From Paracoccus albus (GTDB lineage: Bacteria > Pseudomonadota > Alphaproteobacteria > Rhodobacterales > Rhodobacteraceae): DNA of 64,000 nt. Numbering within the stretch: position 1 is the stretch's first letter; each line of letters begins with the position of its first letter. Of the stretch, positions 44,190 to 53,400 are shown piece after piece. Position numbers and translations under genes: made by a program. A model generated the notes under the pieces. That model was not told where the DNA came from. It saw nothing but the letters and a program-made list of their open reading frames with translations, and searched no databases. The DNA is taken from assembly GCF_027913035.1 (NCBI RefSeq), contig NZ_CP115776.1:124001-188000 (forward strand). Reading direction: 5' to 3'.

Positions 44190-44209
44190 CTGTCTCAGCA
44201 GTGAGACAG
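44190..44209. promoter_or_regulatory. Palindrome CTGTCTCA-GCAG-TGAGACAG
   Basis: Perfect eight-base arms (44190-44197 and 44202-44209) lie between the regulator stop and the aldehyde dehydrogenase start, about 103 bases upstream of the latter. This is the only strong dyad in the interval and a good candidate enhancer/operator site for the adjacent Fis-type helix-turn-helix regulator. It can also form an RNA hairpin at the 3' end of the regulator transcript; there is no T-run. Confidence 0.55.
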
Positions 44210-44216
44210 TCGTGCG

Positions 44217-45167
44217 CTATTTCTGCTCCAGCCCCAGCTTTGCCATGCGTCGATACAGCGTCGCCCGCCCGATCCCAAGCGCCCGCGCCGCAGCCGTGAC
44301 GTTGCCATCACTTCGCGCAAGGGCACGGGCAATGGCGGCACGCTCTCCCTTGTCAAAACCGCGCATATCGTCGTCGCGCACCAGCAGATCGGTGGCCGGG
44401 TGCGGCTTGATATCACCCTCGCGCGGCAGGCCGAACGCCTTGCGCGCGGCGCGAGTCGCACCAATGGTCAGATCATCCTTGTCCACCGCGATGAGCGAGG
44501 CCGAACCGCCCCGTTCCGCATCAGCCACCACGATCCGCGCACCGGGAAAGGCCGCACGGAACAACGATGCTTCGATCGCACTGGCAGTCTGGGCGACCTG
44601 CGCCTCGATCAGGCGGGCCAGACTGTCTGTCGCGGCACCTTTCACCGCGCTGACATCAAGCGCCGCTACCAGCCGACCATCCGGCCCCCAGATCGGCGCA
44701 TCCATGCAGGACAGGCCGGTATTGCGGGTGTGAAAATGTTCGTCCCTGTTGATCGTCAGCGCCCTGCCCTCTGCCAGACAGGTGCCGATGCCGTTAGTGC
44801 CCTGCGCGGCCTCGGACCAGTCAAAGCCTTCCGAGAGGCCCCATTCGCGGAACTGCGCCGCCTCTCCATCGCGGACGCGCTGCGCCAGTATCATCCCCTC
44901 ACAGTCGGTCAGCAGCACATTGCAGCCCGACAGACCAACCAGCGAATAAAGCCGGTCGAGCTGCGGATTCGCGAGGTCAACCAGAAGATCTGCCGCCGCC
45001 CGCCGCTCTTGCAGTTCTGCATCCGAAATCCGGCCGGGAAGCCGCGTCGTCGCCGGGTCGAGCCCATATTTCAGCATCGACCGCCGCCAAGAGGTCACAA
45101 GCGCCGAGCCGGCATTGCCGGATTGCGACTGCTCTACCACGAAATCGGCATGCGACTTCCGCACCAT
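44217..45167 (-). CDS. AcoR-like regulator: GAF plus Fis-type HTH, no AAA+ domain
   Basis: Transcriptional regulator of 316 residues. The N-terminal two-thirds match the AcoR sensory region: SWRRSMLKYGLDP, then a GAF domain with LLTDCEGMILAQRV and AAQGTNGIGTCLAEGRALTI. The C-terminus is the Fis-type HTH, VTAAARALGIGRATLYRRMAKLG. The about 240-residue sigma-54 AAA+ module (GAFTGA etc.) that AcoR proteins carry between these is absent; the linker is about 60 residues. So it cannot activate sigma-54 polymerase in the usual way and may work as a repressor or a conventional activator. The ATG at 45167 has GGGAGG seven bases upstream. It lies head-to-tail upstream of the ALDH operon. Confidence 0.82.
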   Translation of the reverse strand: MVRKSHADFVVEQSQSGNAGSALVTSWRRSMLKYGLDPATTRLPGRISDAELQERRAAADLLVDLANPQLDRLYSLVGLSGCNVLLTDCEGMILAQRVRDGEAAQFREWGLSEGFDWSEAAQGTNGIGTCLAEGRALTINRDEHFHTRNTGLSCMDAPIWGPDGRLVAALDVSAVKGAATDSLARLIEAQVAQTASAIEASLFRAAFPGARIVVADAERGGSASLIAVDKDDLTIGATRAARKAFGLPREGDIKPHPATDLLVRDDDMRGFDKGERAAIARALARSDGNVTAAARALGIGRATLYRRMAKLGLEQK

Positions 45168-45486
45168 GATTCTGCCTCCCCGCCCGAGGATAGCAAGATT
45201 CGCAACCGACATAGGAAAAATTATGATCTGACATGCCCTGCGGCCAGCAACTGCCTATCCGTTTCGACCTACAAGGGAACCGTGGCAAAGCAATCCGTGA
45301 TAGCCCGAACTGATCCGCCGCCGCACCCGCGTCTTGGGCGTCTTCCCGGACGGTATATCCTTCCTCAAAGGCGTAAATGACCAGCGGACGCCCGTCGCAG
45401 CTGGATGAAAGTTCGGGGGCGGGTCAATGACGTCAGCTATTGCGCAATACAAATGCCAAAGTACTTCGAACCGAAGGACGAGTGAT
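45168..45486. other. 319-base interval without a recognisable gene
   Basis: The interval between the AcoR-like regulator and the small immunity-like gene holds no gene I can support. A minus-strand frame at 45255-45512 is open for 85 codons but has no family match and no good start. Position beside a toxin/immunity pair and a transposase relic suggests remnants of inserted DNA; no terminal inverted repeat was found. Confidence 0.4.
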
Positions 45487-45756
45487 TCAGGATATGTTAT
45501 CCTGCAGTCCAAAATTGTCTGGGAATTCTGCTAAGTAGTTTTTCCTAGCTTCATTTGAAGCACTGTCTGCTAACTTGCGGATGATCGAAATAAACTCCAT
45601 CAAATCTCGGCCCTGCAATTCTTGTAGCTCCACACCCACGCCCTCCATCAGAGAGACCGCAAAATCACTATTAACCTGTTCGTCATCGGCAGACTCAAGT
45701 TGGAACAACAAGTCTGTAAGACACATACATAGCCTTTCAGAAAGAGACGTTGTCAT
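45487..45756 (-). CDS. Candidate immunity protein for the adjacent nuclease toxin
   Basis: Protein of 89 residues, acidic and helical (LESADDEQVNSDFAVSLMEGV; LQELQGRDLMEF). The ATG at 45756 overlaps the toxin-domain stop by four bases, with AAGGTGG seven bases upstream. A small acidic protein coupled to a C-terminal nuclease toxin domain is the standard CdiI-like arrangement. I recognise no named immunity family. The sequence is visibly less GC-rich than the operons on either side, fitting horizontal acquisition. Confidence 0.6.
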   Translation of the reverse strand: MTTSLSERLCMCLTDLLFQLESADDEQVNSDFAVSLMEGVGVELQELQGRDLMEFISIIRKLADSASNEARKNYLAEFPDNFGLQDNIS

Positions 45757-46067
45757 TCTGGCACCACCTTCACGGTTATGTTTGTTACATTTAATTCTTC
45801 GAACATTCTCGTAGCCCGGTTTGCCTGTGCTTGGGTCGGTACCTCCCAACGGGCAGTCAAACCATTTTGCTCCAAGACCTCGGACTGTCTAACGACCTGA
45901 TTTTTAGCTTTTGATGTCGTCACGACCGAAAGCTTGCGGTCTATCAACACATCTCCATCCACTCCATCGAAACGTACGGTCGATGTTATCCCGTCTGGGT
46001 TTGTTTTAGTAAGGGAAGGGGCTTGTCCTTTTTGAGTTTCAATGTTCGGCCAACAAACTCGACTCAT
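45753..46067 (-). CDS. Orphan CDI/polymorphic-toxin nuclease domain (REase-fold type)
   Basis: Protein of 104 residues that looks like the detached C-terminal toxin domain of a CdiA/filamentous-haemagglutinin-type polymorphic toxin. RFDGVDGDVLIDRKLSVVTT contains a D-x(n)-D-x-K pattern (Asp39 or nearby, Asp43, Lys45) as in PD-(D/E)xK nucleases, and the tail QANRATRMFEELNVTNITVK matches my memory of restriction-endonuclease-fold toxins. No secretion signal, VENN-type pretoxin motif or delivery domain precedes it, and no ribosome site is seen before the ATG, so it may be a displaced orphan module or a remnant. It is coupled to the immunity-like gene by a four-base overlap. Confidence 0.62.
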   Translation of the reverse strand: MSRVCWPNIETQKGQAPSLTKTNPDGITSTVRFDGVDGDVLIDRKLSVVTTSKAKNQVVRQSEVLEQNGLTARWEVPTQAQANRATRMFEELNVTNITVKVVPE

Positions 46068-46169
46068 AAATTAATACATGACTTGACCAAGGCCGCTGAT
46101 CATTAGTCTTATTGGTTTGGCATGATTCAGGCTCCACATGGGGACCCGATCAAGAAGCAATCTTTCTAG

Positions 46170-46248
46170 CGGAAAGATGGACAAATGGCATGTCTGAAGC
46201 CTTTCTTTCCAAAGAAATAAGGCAAGCCCCGCGTCGATGATCTGTCGG
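46170..46248 (+). pseudogene. IS5-family (IS427 group) transposase relic
   Basis: Reading the plus strand from 46170 gives KDGQMACLKPFFPKK-stop-GKPRVDDLSVAG. This matches the N-terminal part of IS427-group transposases (QMARLxPFFPKxxGKPRVDDRRVLSG pattern) with an in-frame stop and further stops downstream. Only about 26 codons survive; no terminal repeats were found. It lies about 100 bases from the orphan toxin gene and is a sign that this patch was mobile. Confidence 0.7.
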
Positions 46249-46317
46249 TAGCCGGTTCGGATTAACCCAACTCGTCTGACCGTGAACCGGGCGCCGATGA
46301 TACGCCCGGCGGGTGGG

Positions 46318-47832
46318 TTACCCCAGATCCCTTGGCATGATGCTTTCAGGGATATTCTGGAAGCTGACCGGGCGCAGGAATCTGCGGATGGACAGGGTGC
46401 CGACGGAAGTTGCGCCGAAATTGGTGGAGGCCGGGTATGGGCCGCCATGGACCATGCTGTCGGCGACCTCGACGCCGGTGGGGAAGCCGTTGGCCAGCAC
46501 GCGGCCGGCCTTGCGTTCCAGCACCGGAAGCAATTGACGCGCGGCCTCGGCGTCGGCCTCATCCATCTGGAGCGTCGCGGTCAGCTGACCCTCGAACCCC
46601 TTGGCGAGCGCGACCATTTCATCCACGCCGCCGACCCGGATCACAAGACCCAAGGGGCCAAAAACCTCTTCGCCCAAAGCGTGATCCTGAAGATAGGTCT
46701 GCGCGTCGGTTTCATAAAGGTTCGGGCTGGCCTCGCGCCCCGTGCTGTCGGTGGTGACGATGGGTTTCACGCTGTTGCGCCCGTCGAAACGCGCCTTGCC
46801 GTCGCGATAGGCCTTCGCGATACCGCCGGTCAGCATGATCTGCGGGCCGACCTCGTTCAACGCGTCAGCAGCGGCCTGCACGAAGGCGTCGCCCGCCGGC
46901 CCCTGCTCTACCACGGCGATGCCGGGATTGGTGCAGAACTGGCCCGCGCCCATGCTCAGCGATCCGGCCCAGCCCTTGCCGATTGCGGCCCCGCGGGCCT
47001 GCGCGGCCTCGGGCAGGACGAACATCGGGTTCACAGACCCAAGCTCTCCGAAGAACGGGATCGGCTCTGGCCGCTGCGCGCACAGATCGAACAGCGCCCT
47101 GCCCCCGCCCAAGGATCCCGTGAAGCCCACCGCCTTGATAAGCGGATGCTGGACCAGGGCCTGCCCGACCTGACGGTCGCCGCCCTGAATCAGGCTGAAC
47201 ACGCCCTTGGGCATGCCGGTCGCCTCAATGGCGGCATGGATCGCTTCGGCCACGATCTCGCCGGTGCCGGGATGGGCGGAATGGCCCTTCACCACGACCG
47301 GGCAGCCCGCGGCGAGCGCCGCCGCCGTATCCCCGCCGGCCACCGAAAAGGCCAGCGGAAAGTTCGAGGCCCCGAAGACCGCGACCGGCCCGATCGGCCG
47401 CTGGATCATGCGCAGATCGGGGCGCGGCAGGGGCTGGCGCTCGGGCAGTGCCTCGTCATGGCGGCGGTCCAGATAATCGCCCTTGCGGATGTGATCGGCG
47501 AACAGGCGCAGCTGGCCCGTCGTCCGCCCCCGCTCGCCCTGAAGGCGCGCCTCGGGCAGGCCGGTTTCCTGCGTGCCGATTTCGGTGATCCGATCGGCGC
47601 GGGCCTCCATCTCATCGGCGATCGCGTCGAGGAACTTCGCCCGGTCCTCGCGCGACGTATAACCGTAGGTCCAGAACGCATCCTCTGCAGCCTCACAGGC
47701 GCGATCCACCAGATCGACCGTGCCGACCGAAAACTGATGCGAAGGACCATGCGCCGGCTCCGACGCAAACTGCCGGTCACCGCCAACCCAGTCGCCAGCG
47801 ATAAGATGTTTGCCGTGGGGGGTGAAATGCAT
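46318..47832 (-). CDS. Alpha-ketoglutaric semialdehyde dehydrogenase (2,5-dioxovalerate dehydrogenase)
   Basis: NADP-type ALDH of 504 residues, of the KGSADH class. GASNFPLAFSVAGGDTAAALAAGCPVVVKGH is the cofactor region typical of this class (ASNFP in place of PWNFP), GELGSVNPMFVLP supplies the general base and GAGQFCTNPGIAV the nucleophile cysteine. It would oxidise 2-oxoglutarate semialdehyde to 2-oxoglutarate, the last step of hydroxyproline, glucarate or arabinose oxidation. It is divergent from an Ldh-family reductase across 107 bases containing a GntR-like palindrome, which points to hydroxyproline. Confidence 0.88.
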   Translation of the reverse strand: MHFTPHGKHLIAGDWVGGDRQFASEPAHGPSHQFSVGTVDLVDRACEAAEDAFWTYGYTSREDRAKFLDAIADEMEARADRITEIGTQETGLPEARLQGERGRTTGQLRLFADHIRKGDYLDRRHDEALPERQPLPRPDLRMIQRPIGPVAVFGASNFPLAFSVAGGDTAAALAAGCPVVVKGHSAHPGTGEIVAEAIHAAIEATGMPKGVFSLIQGGDRQVGQALVQHPLIKAVGFTGSLGGGRALFDLCAQRPEPIPFFGELGSVNPMFVLPEAAQARGAAIGKGWAGSLSMGAGQFCTNPGIAVVEQGPAGDAFVQAAADALNEVGPQIMLTGGIAKAYRDGKARFDGRNSVKPIVTTDSTGREASPNLYETDAQTYLQDHALGEEVFGPLGLVIRVGGVDEMVALAKGFEGQLTATLQMDEADAEAARQLLPVLERKAGRVLANGFPTGVEVADSMVHGGPYPASTNFGATSVGTLSIRRFLRPVSFQNIPESIMPRDLG

Positions 47833-47881
47833 GAGGGGGACCTCCTGACCTTTGTGATGCCTGACATCGTTATTGCCGATC

Positions 47882-47902
47882 TTGCATACATGACGTATAC
47901 AA
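47882..47902. promoter_or_regulatory. GntR/FadR-like palindromic operator
   Basis: TTGCATAC-atgac-GTATACAA is a near-perfect 21-base dyad centred in the divergent intergenic region between the ketoglutarate-semialdehyde dehydrogenase and Ldh-family genes. A single mismatch breaks symmetry. The ATAC...GTAT arms are typical of GntR-family (FadR subfamily) operators that control amino-acid and sugar-acid catabolism. The regulator is not encoded in the window. Confidence 0.55.
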
Positions 47903-47939
47903 TTGACGCAACCTGACTCACCACTCGCATGAGGCCGTC

Positions 47940-48974
47940 ATGAGCAATGCCAGAACCTTCACCGCAGAACAGCTTCGTCAGAGCATCGAAGAAATCTTCG
48001 TGAATGCCGGGCTGACCAAAGAACAGGCCGGGCCGGCTGCCGGTGTGATCCTTGCCGGAGAGCGGGACAACTGCAAATCGCATGGCGTCTATCGGATCGA
48101 GGGTTGCCTGCGCACATTGGCCGCAGGAAAGGTGAAACCCGACGCTGTGCCGGCCCTGACGGATGACGGCGCGGGGATCGTTCGTGTCGATGCTGATGGC
48201 GGCTTTTCACCCGCGGCCTTCGCCCTTGGCGCCCCGGTTCTGGCCGAGCGGGCAGAGAAGCTGGGCATCGCGGCACTTGTCATCAACAACTGCACCCATT
48301 TCTCGGCCCTCTGGCCAGAGATCGAAGCGCTGACCGAGCGCGGCCTCGCAGCAATGGCCATGTGCCCCAGCTATTCCTCCGTGGCGCCTTCGGGCGGCAA
48401 TGCGCCCCTTCTGGGCACCAACCCGTTTGCCTTCGGCTGGCCACGGCCCGACGCGCCGCCTTATGTGTTCGATTTCGCCACCTCTGTCGTCGCGCGGGGT
48501 GAGATTGAGCTGCATCGTCAAGCCGGCAAGCCGCTGCCGGAAGGCTGGGCCGTCGATCGTGACGGCAACCCCACAACCGATCCGGCAGCCGCCCTTGAAG
48601 GCGCGATGCTGCCATTCGGTGCGCATAAAGGATCGGCCATCTCGACCATGATCGAATTGCTGGCCGGCGCGATGATTGGCGATCTGACAAGCGACGAGGC
48701 ATTGGACTATCTGGGAACGACCGCAATTCTGCCCCATCATGGAGAGCTGGTCATCGCATTCTCGCCCCGCCGCTTCGCCGCCGGACGGCCCGGCGATCCG
48801 TTCCGCCGGGCAGAGGCATTTCTGGACGCCATCGCCGGTCAGGGTGCAAGACTGCCGTCTCAACGGCGCTTCGCCGCACGCAGAAAAACGGCGCAGGACG
48901 GCATCACGCTCACAGGTGATGAAGTTGCGATGATGCAACGGCTGCGGGATAATCCCGGCGAGATCAAAGCCTAA
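47940..48974 (+). CDS. Ldh-family oxidoreductase, likely delta1-pyrroline-2-carboxylate reductase
   Basis: NAD(P)-dependent malate/lactate dehydrogenase-like (Ldh_2 family) enzyme of 344 residues. RDNCKSHGVYRIEGCL near the N-terminus carries the conserved SHG active-site region, and LLGTNPFAFGWPRP, FDFATSVVARGEIE and GAHKGSAISTMIELLAG are standard Ldh_2 segments. Family members reduce delta1-pyrroline-2-carboxylate (LhpI/DpkA) or other 2-oxo/imino acids. The divergent ketoglutarate-semialdehyde dehydrogenase gene and shared operator support a hydroxyproline or proline-derivative role. Substrate assignment is inference. Confidence 0.83.
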   Translation: MSNARTFTAEQLRQSIEEIFVNAGLTKEQAGPAAGVILAGERDNCKSHGVYRIEGCLRTLAAGKVKPDAVPALTDDGAGIVRVDADGGFSPAAFALGAPVLAERAEKLGIAALVINNCTHFSALWPEIEALTERGLAAMAMCPSYSSVAPSGGNAPLLGTNPFAFGWPRPDAPPYVFDFATSVVARGEIELHRQAGKPLPEGWAVDRDGNPTTDPAAALEGAMLPFGAHKGSAISTMIELLAGAMIGDLTSDEALDYLGTTAILPHHGELVIAFSPRRFAAGRPGDPFRRAEAFLDAIAGQGARLPSQRRFAARRKTAQDGITLTGDEVAMMQRLRDNPGEIKA

Positions 48975-49008
48975 CGCGACGGGAACGTGTCGCTTCCGAT
49001 TGCAGCCG

Positions 49009-49027
49009 CCATATGCCTGACATATGG
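49009..49027. repeat. Inverted repeat CCATATG-cctga-CATATGG upstream of the RND pump
   Basis: Seven-base perfect arms with a five-base spacer, 83 bases before the adaptor gene start. The location fits an operator for a TetR- or MarR-type repressor of the efflux pump, but no such regulator is encoded in the window. Confidence 0.5.
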
Positions 49028-49109
49028 TGCACGGGCACGTGATCAGGCCAAATGTGCGATTTCACTGGCCGGTCGTCATTCATTTGTCCTCGAAAATGGT
49101 TATTCAACG

Positions 49110-50384
49110 ATGAGAACTATTCGGGTTTTCTTGCAGGCTTCCGTCATGGGGCTTGCCATCTTCGCGGCACCTGCGAATGCGCAGGCACCGGGTGGTGAGG
49201 CACCGCCGCCAGCGGTCACCTTTGTCACGCTGCAAGCTGAGGATGTCACGCTGACCTCGTCCCTGCCCGGCCGTGTCATCGCCTCTGCCGAGGCGGAGCT
49301 GCGGCCACAGGTCAACGGCCTTATTCTCGAACGCACCTTCGAAGAGGGCAGCACGGTTTCCGAGGGAGATCCGCTGTTCAGAATCGACGCCCGCAGCTAT
49401 GAGGCTGCGGTGGCACAGGCAGAGGCGGCTCTGGCGCAGGCTCAGGCGCAGTCGGATGAAGCCGCCCGAGAGGCAGAGCGGATCGGCGCACTGCGCAGCC
49501 GCAGCGTGGCCAGCCAGCAGACCGAAGACAGCGCCATTGCCGCACGCGATGCCGCACGTGCGGCGGTGCAGGCCGCGCAGGCTGCGGTTGATGCGGCGAA
49601 TATCGATCTTGACCGGACCACCATCCGTGCCCCGCTGGATGGGGTAATCGGGCTCACACAGGCATCGCAGGGCGCGCTTGTGACCGCCAGTCAGGCGACC
49701 CCGCTGGCGGTGATCCGTCAGATTGACCCCATTCAGGTTGATGTGACGCAATCGGCGGCAGAGATCATTCGCTGGCAACGTCAGGGTGCCCGCGCGGTCC
49801 TGCCGAAAGATGCCGATGCCTCTGTCACGCTGCATCTGGCTGATGGGACGGATTACGATCAACAGGGCTCTCTCATGGGGGCCGAACCGCATGTCGATGA
49901 AACGACCGGCGTCGTCACCCTGCGGATCGAAGTCGCAAATCCCGACAGCCTGCTGCTGCCGGGCATGTATGTTCAGGCAGAGATCCCGCAGGCCACGCTG
50001 GAAGGCGTCATTCTTGCGCCGCAGGAAGGTGTGACCCGCGACCGCCGGGGGCGTCCGGTGGCCTATGTCGTGAATGCCGATAATGTCGTGGAAGAGCGGC
50101 AGCTTGATATCGTGCAGGATCGCGGAAACACATGGGTTGTCCGCGAGGGGCTGGCCGATGGAGAGCGCCTGATCGTCGAAGGCTTCCAGCGTATCGGACC
50201 CGGTGCGACCGTCACGCCAGAGGAACGTCAGGAACAGCCCGCTGAAGGCGAAGCAGCTGCGGGGGCCGCACAGGGCGAGGCAGCCGAAGCAGCGCCCGCC
50301 ACAGAAGAAGCCACAGCGGCTGACACCGCGCCCGCCGAAGAAAGCCAGCCAGAGGCGGAAGAAGCCGCCCCCGCCGCTGAATAA
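49110..50384 (+). CDS. RND efflux periplasmic adaptor (AcrA/MexA type)
   Basis: Membrane-fusion protein of 424 residues, exported by a signal peptide (IRVFLQASVMGLAIFAAPANA). A biotinyl-lipoyl half (VNGLILERTFEEGSTVSEGDPLFRID), an alpha-hairpin of A/Q/E-rich repeats at about 95-150 and beta-barrel plus membrane-proximal segments follow. The last about 55 residues are an unusual acidic, Ala/Pro/Glu-rich tail with no known domain. The ATG at 49110 is chosen because the signal peptide begins there; the ribosome site is weak. It connects the RND pump encoded next to an outer-membrane channel that is not in the window. Confidence 0.9.
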   Translation: MRTIRVFLQASVMGLAIFAAPANAQAPGGEAPPPAVTFVTLQAEDVTLTSSLPGRVIASAEAELRPQVNGLILERTFEEGSTVSEGDPLFRIDARSYEAAVAQAEAALAQAQAQSDEAAREAERIGALRSRSVASQQTEDSAIAARDAARAAVQAAQAAVDAANIDLDRTTIRAPLDGVIGLTQASQGALVTASQATPLAVIRQIDPIQVDVTQSAAEIIRWQRQGARAVLPKDADASVTLHLADGTDYDQQGSLMGAEPHVDETTGVVTLRIEVANPDSLLLPGMYVQAEIPQATLEGVILAPQEGVTRDRRGRPVAYVVNADNVVEERQLDIVQDRGNTWVVREGLADGERLIVEGFQRIGPGATVTPEERQEQPAEGEAAAGAAQGEAAEAAPATEEATAADTAPAEESQPEAEEAAPAAE

Positions 50385-50416
50385 ACCGCAACGCCCGGAT
50401 TATCGAAGGCAGAGCC

Positions 50417-53400
50417 ATGGCCCGTTTTTTCATTGATCGCCCGGTTTTCGCATGGGTCATTTCTATCATCATCATGGGGATCGGCGTTTTGTCGATCGTC
50501 TCTCTGCCGATCGCGCAATATCCGCAGATCGCACCGCCTTCGGTGACGATCCGCGCGACCTATCCCGGCGCCTCGGCCGAAACGGTGTCGAATACCGTCA
50601 CCCAGATCATCGAACAGCAGATGACGGGACTGGATGGACTCAGATACATGTCCTCCAGCTCGACCTCGGCAGGGTCGTCCACCACCACGCTGACATTCGA
50701 AACCGGCACCGATGAAGATATCGCCCAGGTTCAGGTCCAGAACAAGCTGAGCCAGGCGACATCCCTGCTGCCGCAACCCGTGCAAAGGCAGGGCATCGCC
50801 GTCGAAAAGGCCGCATCAGGCTTTCTGATGGTGATCGGGCTTGTCGGCAATGACAGTTACGATCAGGCCGATTTGTCAGATTATCTTGTCACCAACCTCG
50901 TCGACGACCTCAGTCGGGTGGAAGGGATCGGCAGCGTGCAGGTTTTCGGTGCGCAATACGCGATGCGCATCTGGCTCGAGCCGTCAAAGCTTGCCGCCTT
51001 TGAGATGACACCTTCGGATGTGGTCAACGCGGTTTCAGCCCAGAACACCCAGATTTCAGCCGGTGAGTTCGGCGGGCGTCCGACCATGCAGGGCCAGCAG
51101 CTGAACGCGACCGTAACTGCGCAATCGCTGCTGTCCACGCCAGAGGAATTCCGCCAGATCGTGCTGCGGGCAGAGGAAAACGGCGGGCTGGTCCTGTTGC
51201 AGGATGTTGCCCGGATCGAAATCGGCGCGGAATCCTATGTCGCCGATGCGACCTATAACGGGCGTCCCTCGTCAGGCATGGCGCTAAGCCTGGCGCCGGG
51301 GGCGAACGCGCTTGATACGGCGGAACGCGTCAAGGAGAGGATGGAGGAATTTGCCGAATTCTTCCCCGAAGGCGTCGAATATGTGATCCCCTTCGATACC
51401 TCTCCCTTCGTCGAGATCTCGATTGAAGAGGTCGTCAAGACGCTGATCGAGGCCATCGTTCTGGTCTTTGTCGTGATGTATATCTTCCTGCAAAACTGGC
51501 GGGCGACGCTGATCCCGACATTGGCCGTACCCATCGTTCTGCTGGGGACCTTCGGGATCATGGCGGTGTTCGGCTTTACCATCAACACGCTGACCATGCT
51601 GGCCATGGTGCTGGCCATCGGTCTTCTGGTTGATGACGCCATTGTCGTGGTCGAGAACGTCGAGCGCATCATGGAGGAAGAGGGGCTGAACCCGCGCGAG
51701 GCAACGCGGAAATCCATGGGCCAGATCACCGGCGCACTGATCGGCATCGCCCTTGTTTTGTCGGCTGTCTTCGTGCCGATGGCGTTCTTTGGCGGTTCCA
51801 CCGGGGTGATCTATCAGCAATTCGCGATCACGATTGTGTCGGCAATGGCGCTGTCCGTGGTCGTCGCATTGACGCTGACACCTGCCCTTTGTGCTTCCAT
51901 GCTGAAGCCGACGCATGGCAAGCGTGGCGGGCTGTTCGGCCTGTTCAATCGCGGCTTCGACGGCACGACGCGCGGATATACCGGCGCCGTCGGCTGGATC
52001 GTGCGCCGCCCGCTGCGCGTATTGCTGATCTACGCAGCCCTTGGTGCGGCAATGGTGTTTCTGTTCATCAAGACGCCACAGGGCTTTCTGCCGGACGAAG
52101 ATCAGGGGATCATGTTCGTTCTGATCCAGGGCCCGACCGGGGCGACTGCAGAACGCACGCAGGCTGTTGTGGACGAGGTCGAACGGTATTTTCTGGAACA
52201 GGAAGCGGCCTCGGTTGATTCCATGTTCGGGGTCGTCGGCTTCAGCTTTGCCGGGATGGGCCAGAATGTCGGCATGGCCTTCGTGCGCCTGAAGGATTGG
52301 GAGGAACGGCCCGATCCCTCACAATCCGTTCAGGCCGTCGCCGGGCGGGCTTTCGGTGCGCTCAGCCAGATCAGGGATGCCATGGTGTTCCCGATCGTGC
52401 CGCCTTCTGTCATCGAACTCGGCAACGTCTCGGGCTTCGATTTCTATTTGCAGGCGCGCGGCGGACAAAGCCACGAACAGCTGCTGGAGGCCCGCAATAT
52501 GATGCTGGGCATGGCCGCGCAAAGCCCGCTGATCACACAGACCCGGCCTTCCGGGCTGGAGGATGCGTCGCAGTACCGCCTGAACATCGACTGGCAGAAG
52601 GCCGGGGCGATGGGCATCAGCGCGACCGATGTGGCGGGACTGCTGCAGGTTGCGTGGACGGGCACCTATGTGAACGACTTCGTCGACCGGGGCCGGATCA
52701 AGAAGGTCTATGTTCAGGGCGAGGCGAACAGCCGTTCGGTCCCGACCGACCTTGAGAAATGGCGGGTTCGGAACGCATCCGGCGGGCTGGTACCATTTGC
52801 GAATTTCGCGGAAGGCGAATGGACCTTCGGACCGCAGGGCCTGACGCGCTATAACGGTGTGCCGGCGATGCAGTTGCAGGGCAGCCCCATGCCCGGCGTC
52901 AGCACCGGCGACGCGATGGCCGAGATCGAGAACCTGGCAAGCCAGCTTCCTGCCGGTTTCAACGTGTCGTGGACGGGCCTGTCACTGGAAGAACGCGAAT
53001 CCGGCGACCAGACCGCGCTGCTTTATGCGCTGTCGCTGGCGGCGGTGTTCCTGTGTCTGGCAGCACTTTATGAAAGCTGGTCGATCCCGCTTGCGGTTAT
53101 TCTGGTCATGCCCATCGGTGTGCTTGGTGCATTGCTTGGCGCATATGTGGGCGGCTTCGACAATGGTGTTTTCTTCCAGGTCGGCCTGCTGACGGTGATC
53201 GGTCTGACCGGCAAGAACGCGATCCTGATCGTGGAATTTGCCAGAGAGCAATCGGTGGCCGGCGCACCCCTGTACCGCGCCGTGGTCGAGGCCGCGCGCC
53301 AGCGTTTCCGCCCGATCATCATGACCTCAATCGCCTTTTCGCTTGGCGTGACACCTTTGGTTCTGTCGACAGGCGCGGGTGCTGCGGGCCGGAACGCGAT

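Noticed and set aside
46282..47916. Long plus-strand open frame of 544 codons
   Set aside because: It is antisense to the well-supported ketoglutarate-semialdehyde dehydrogenase gene, lacks a family match and has the Arg/Gly/His-rich look of a shadow frame.
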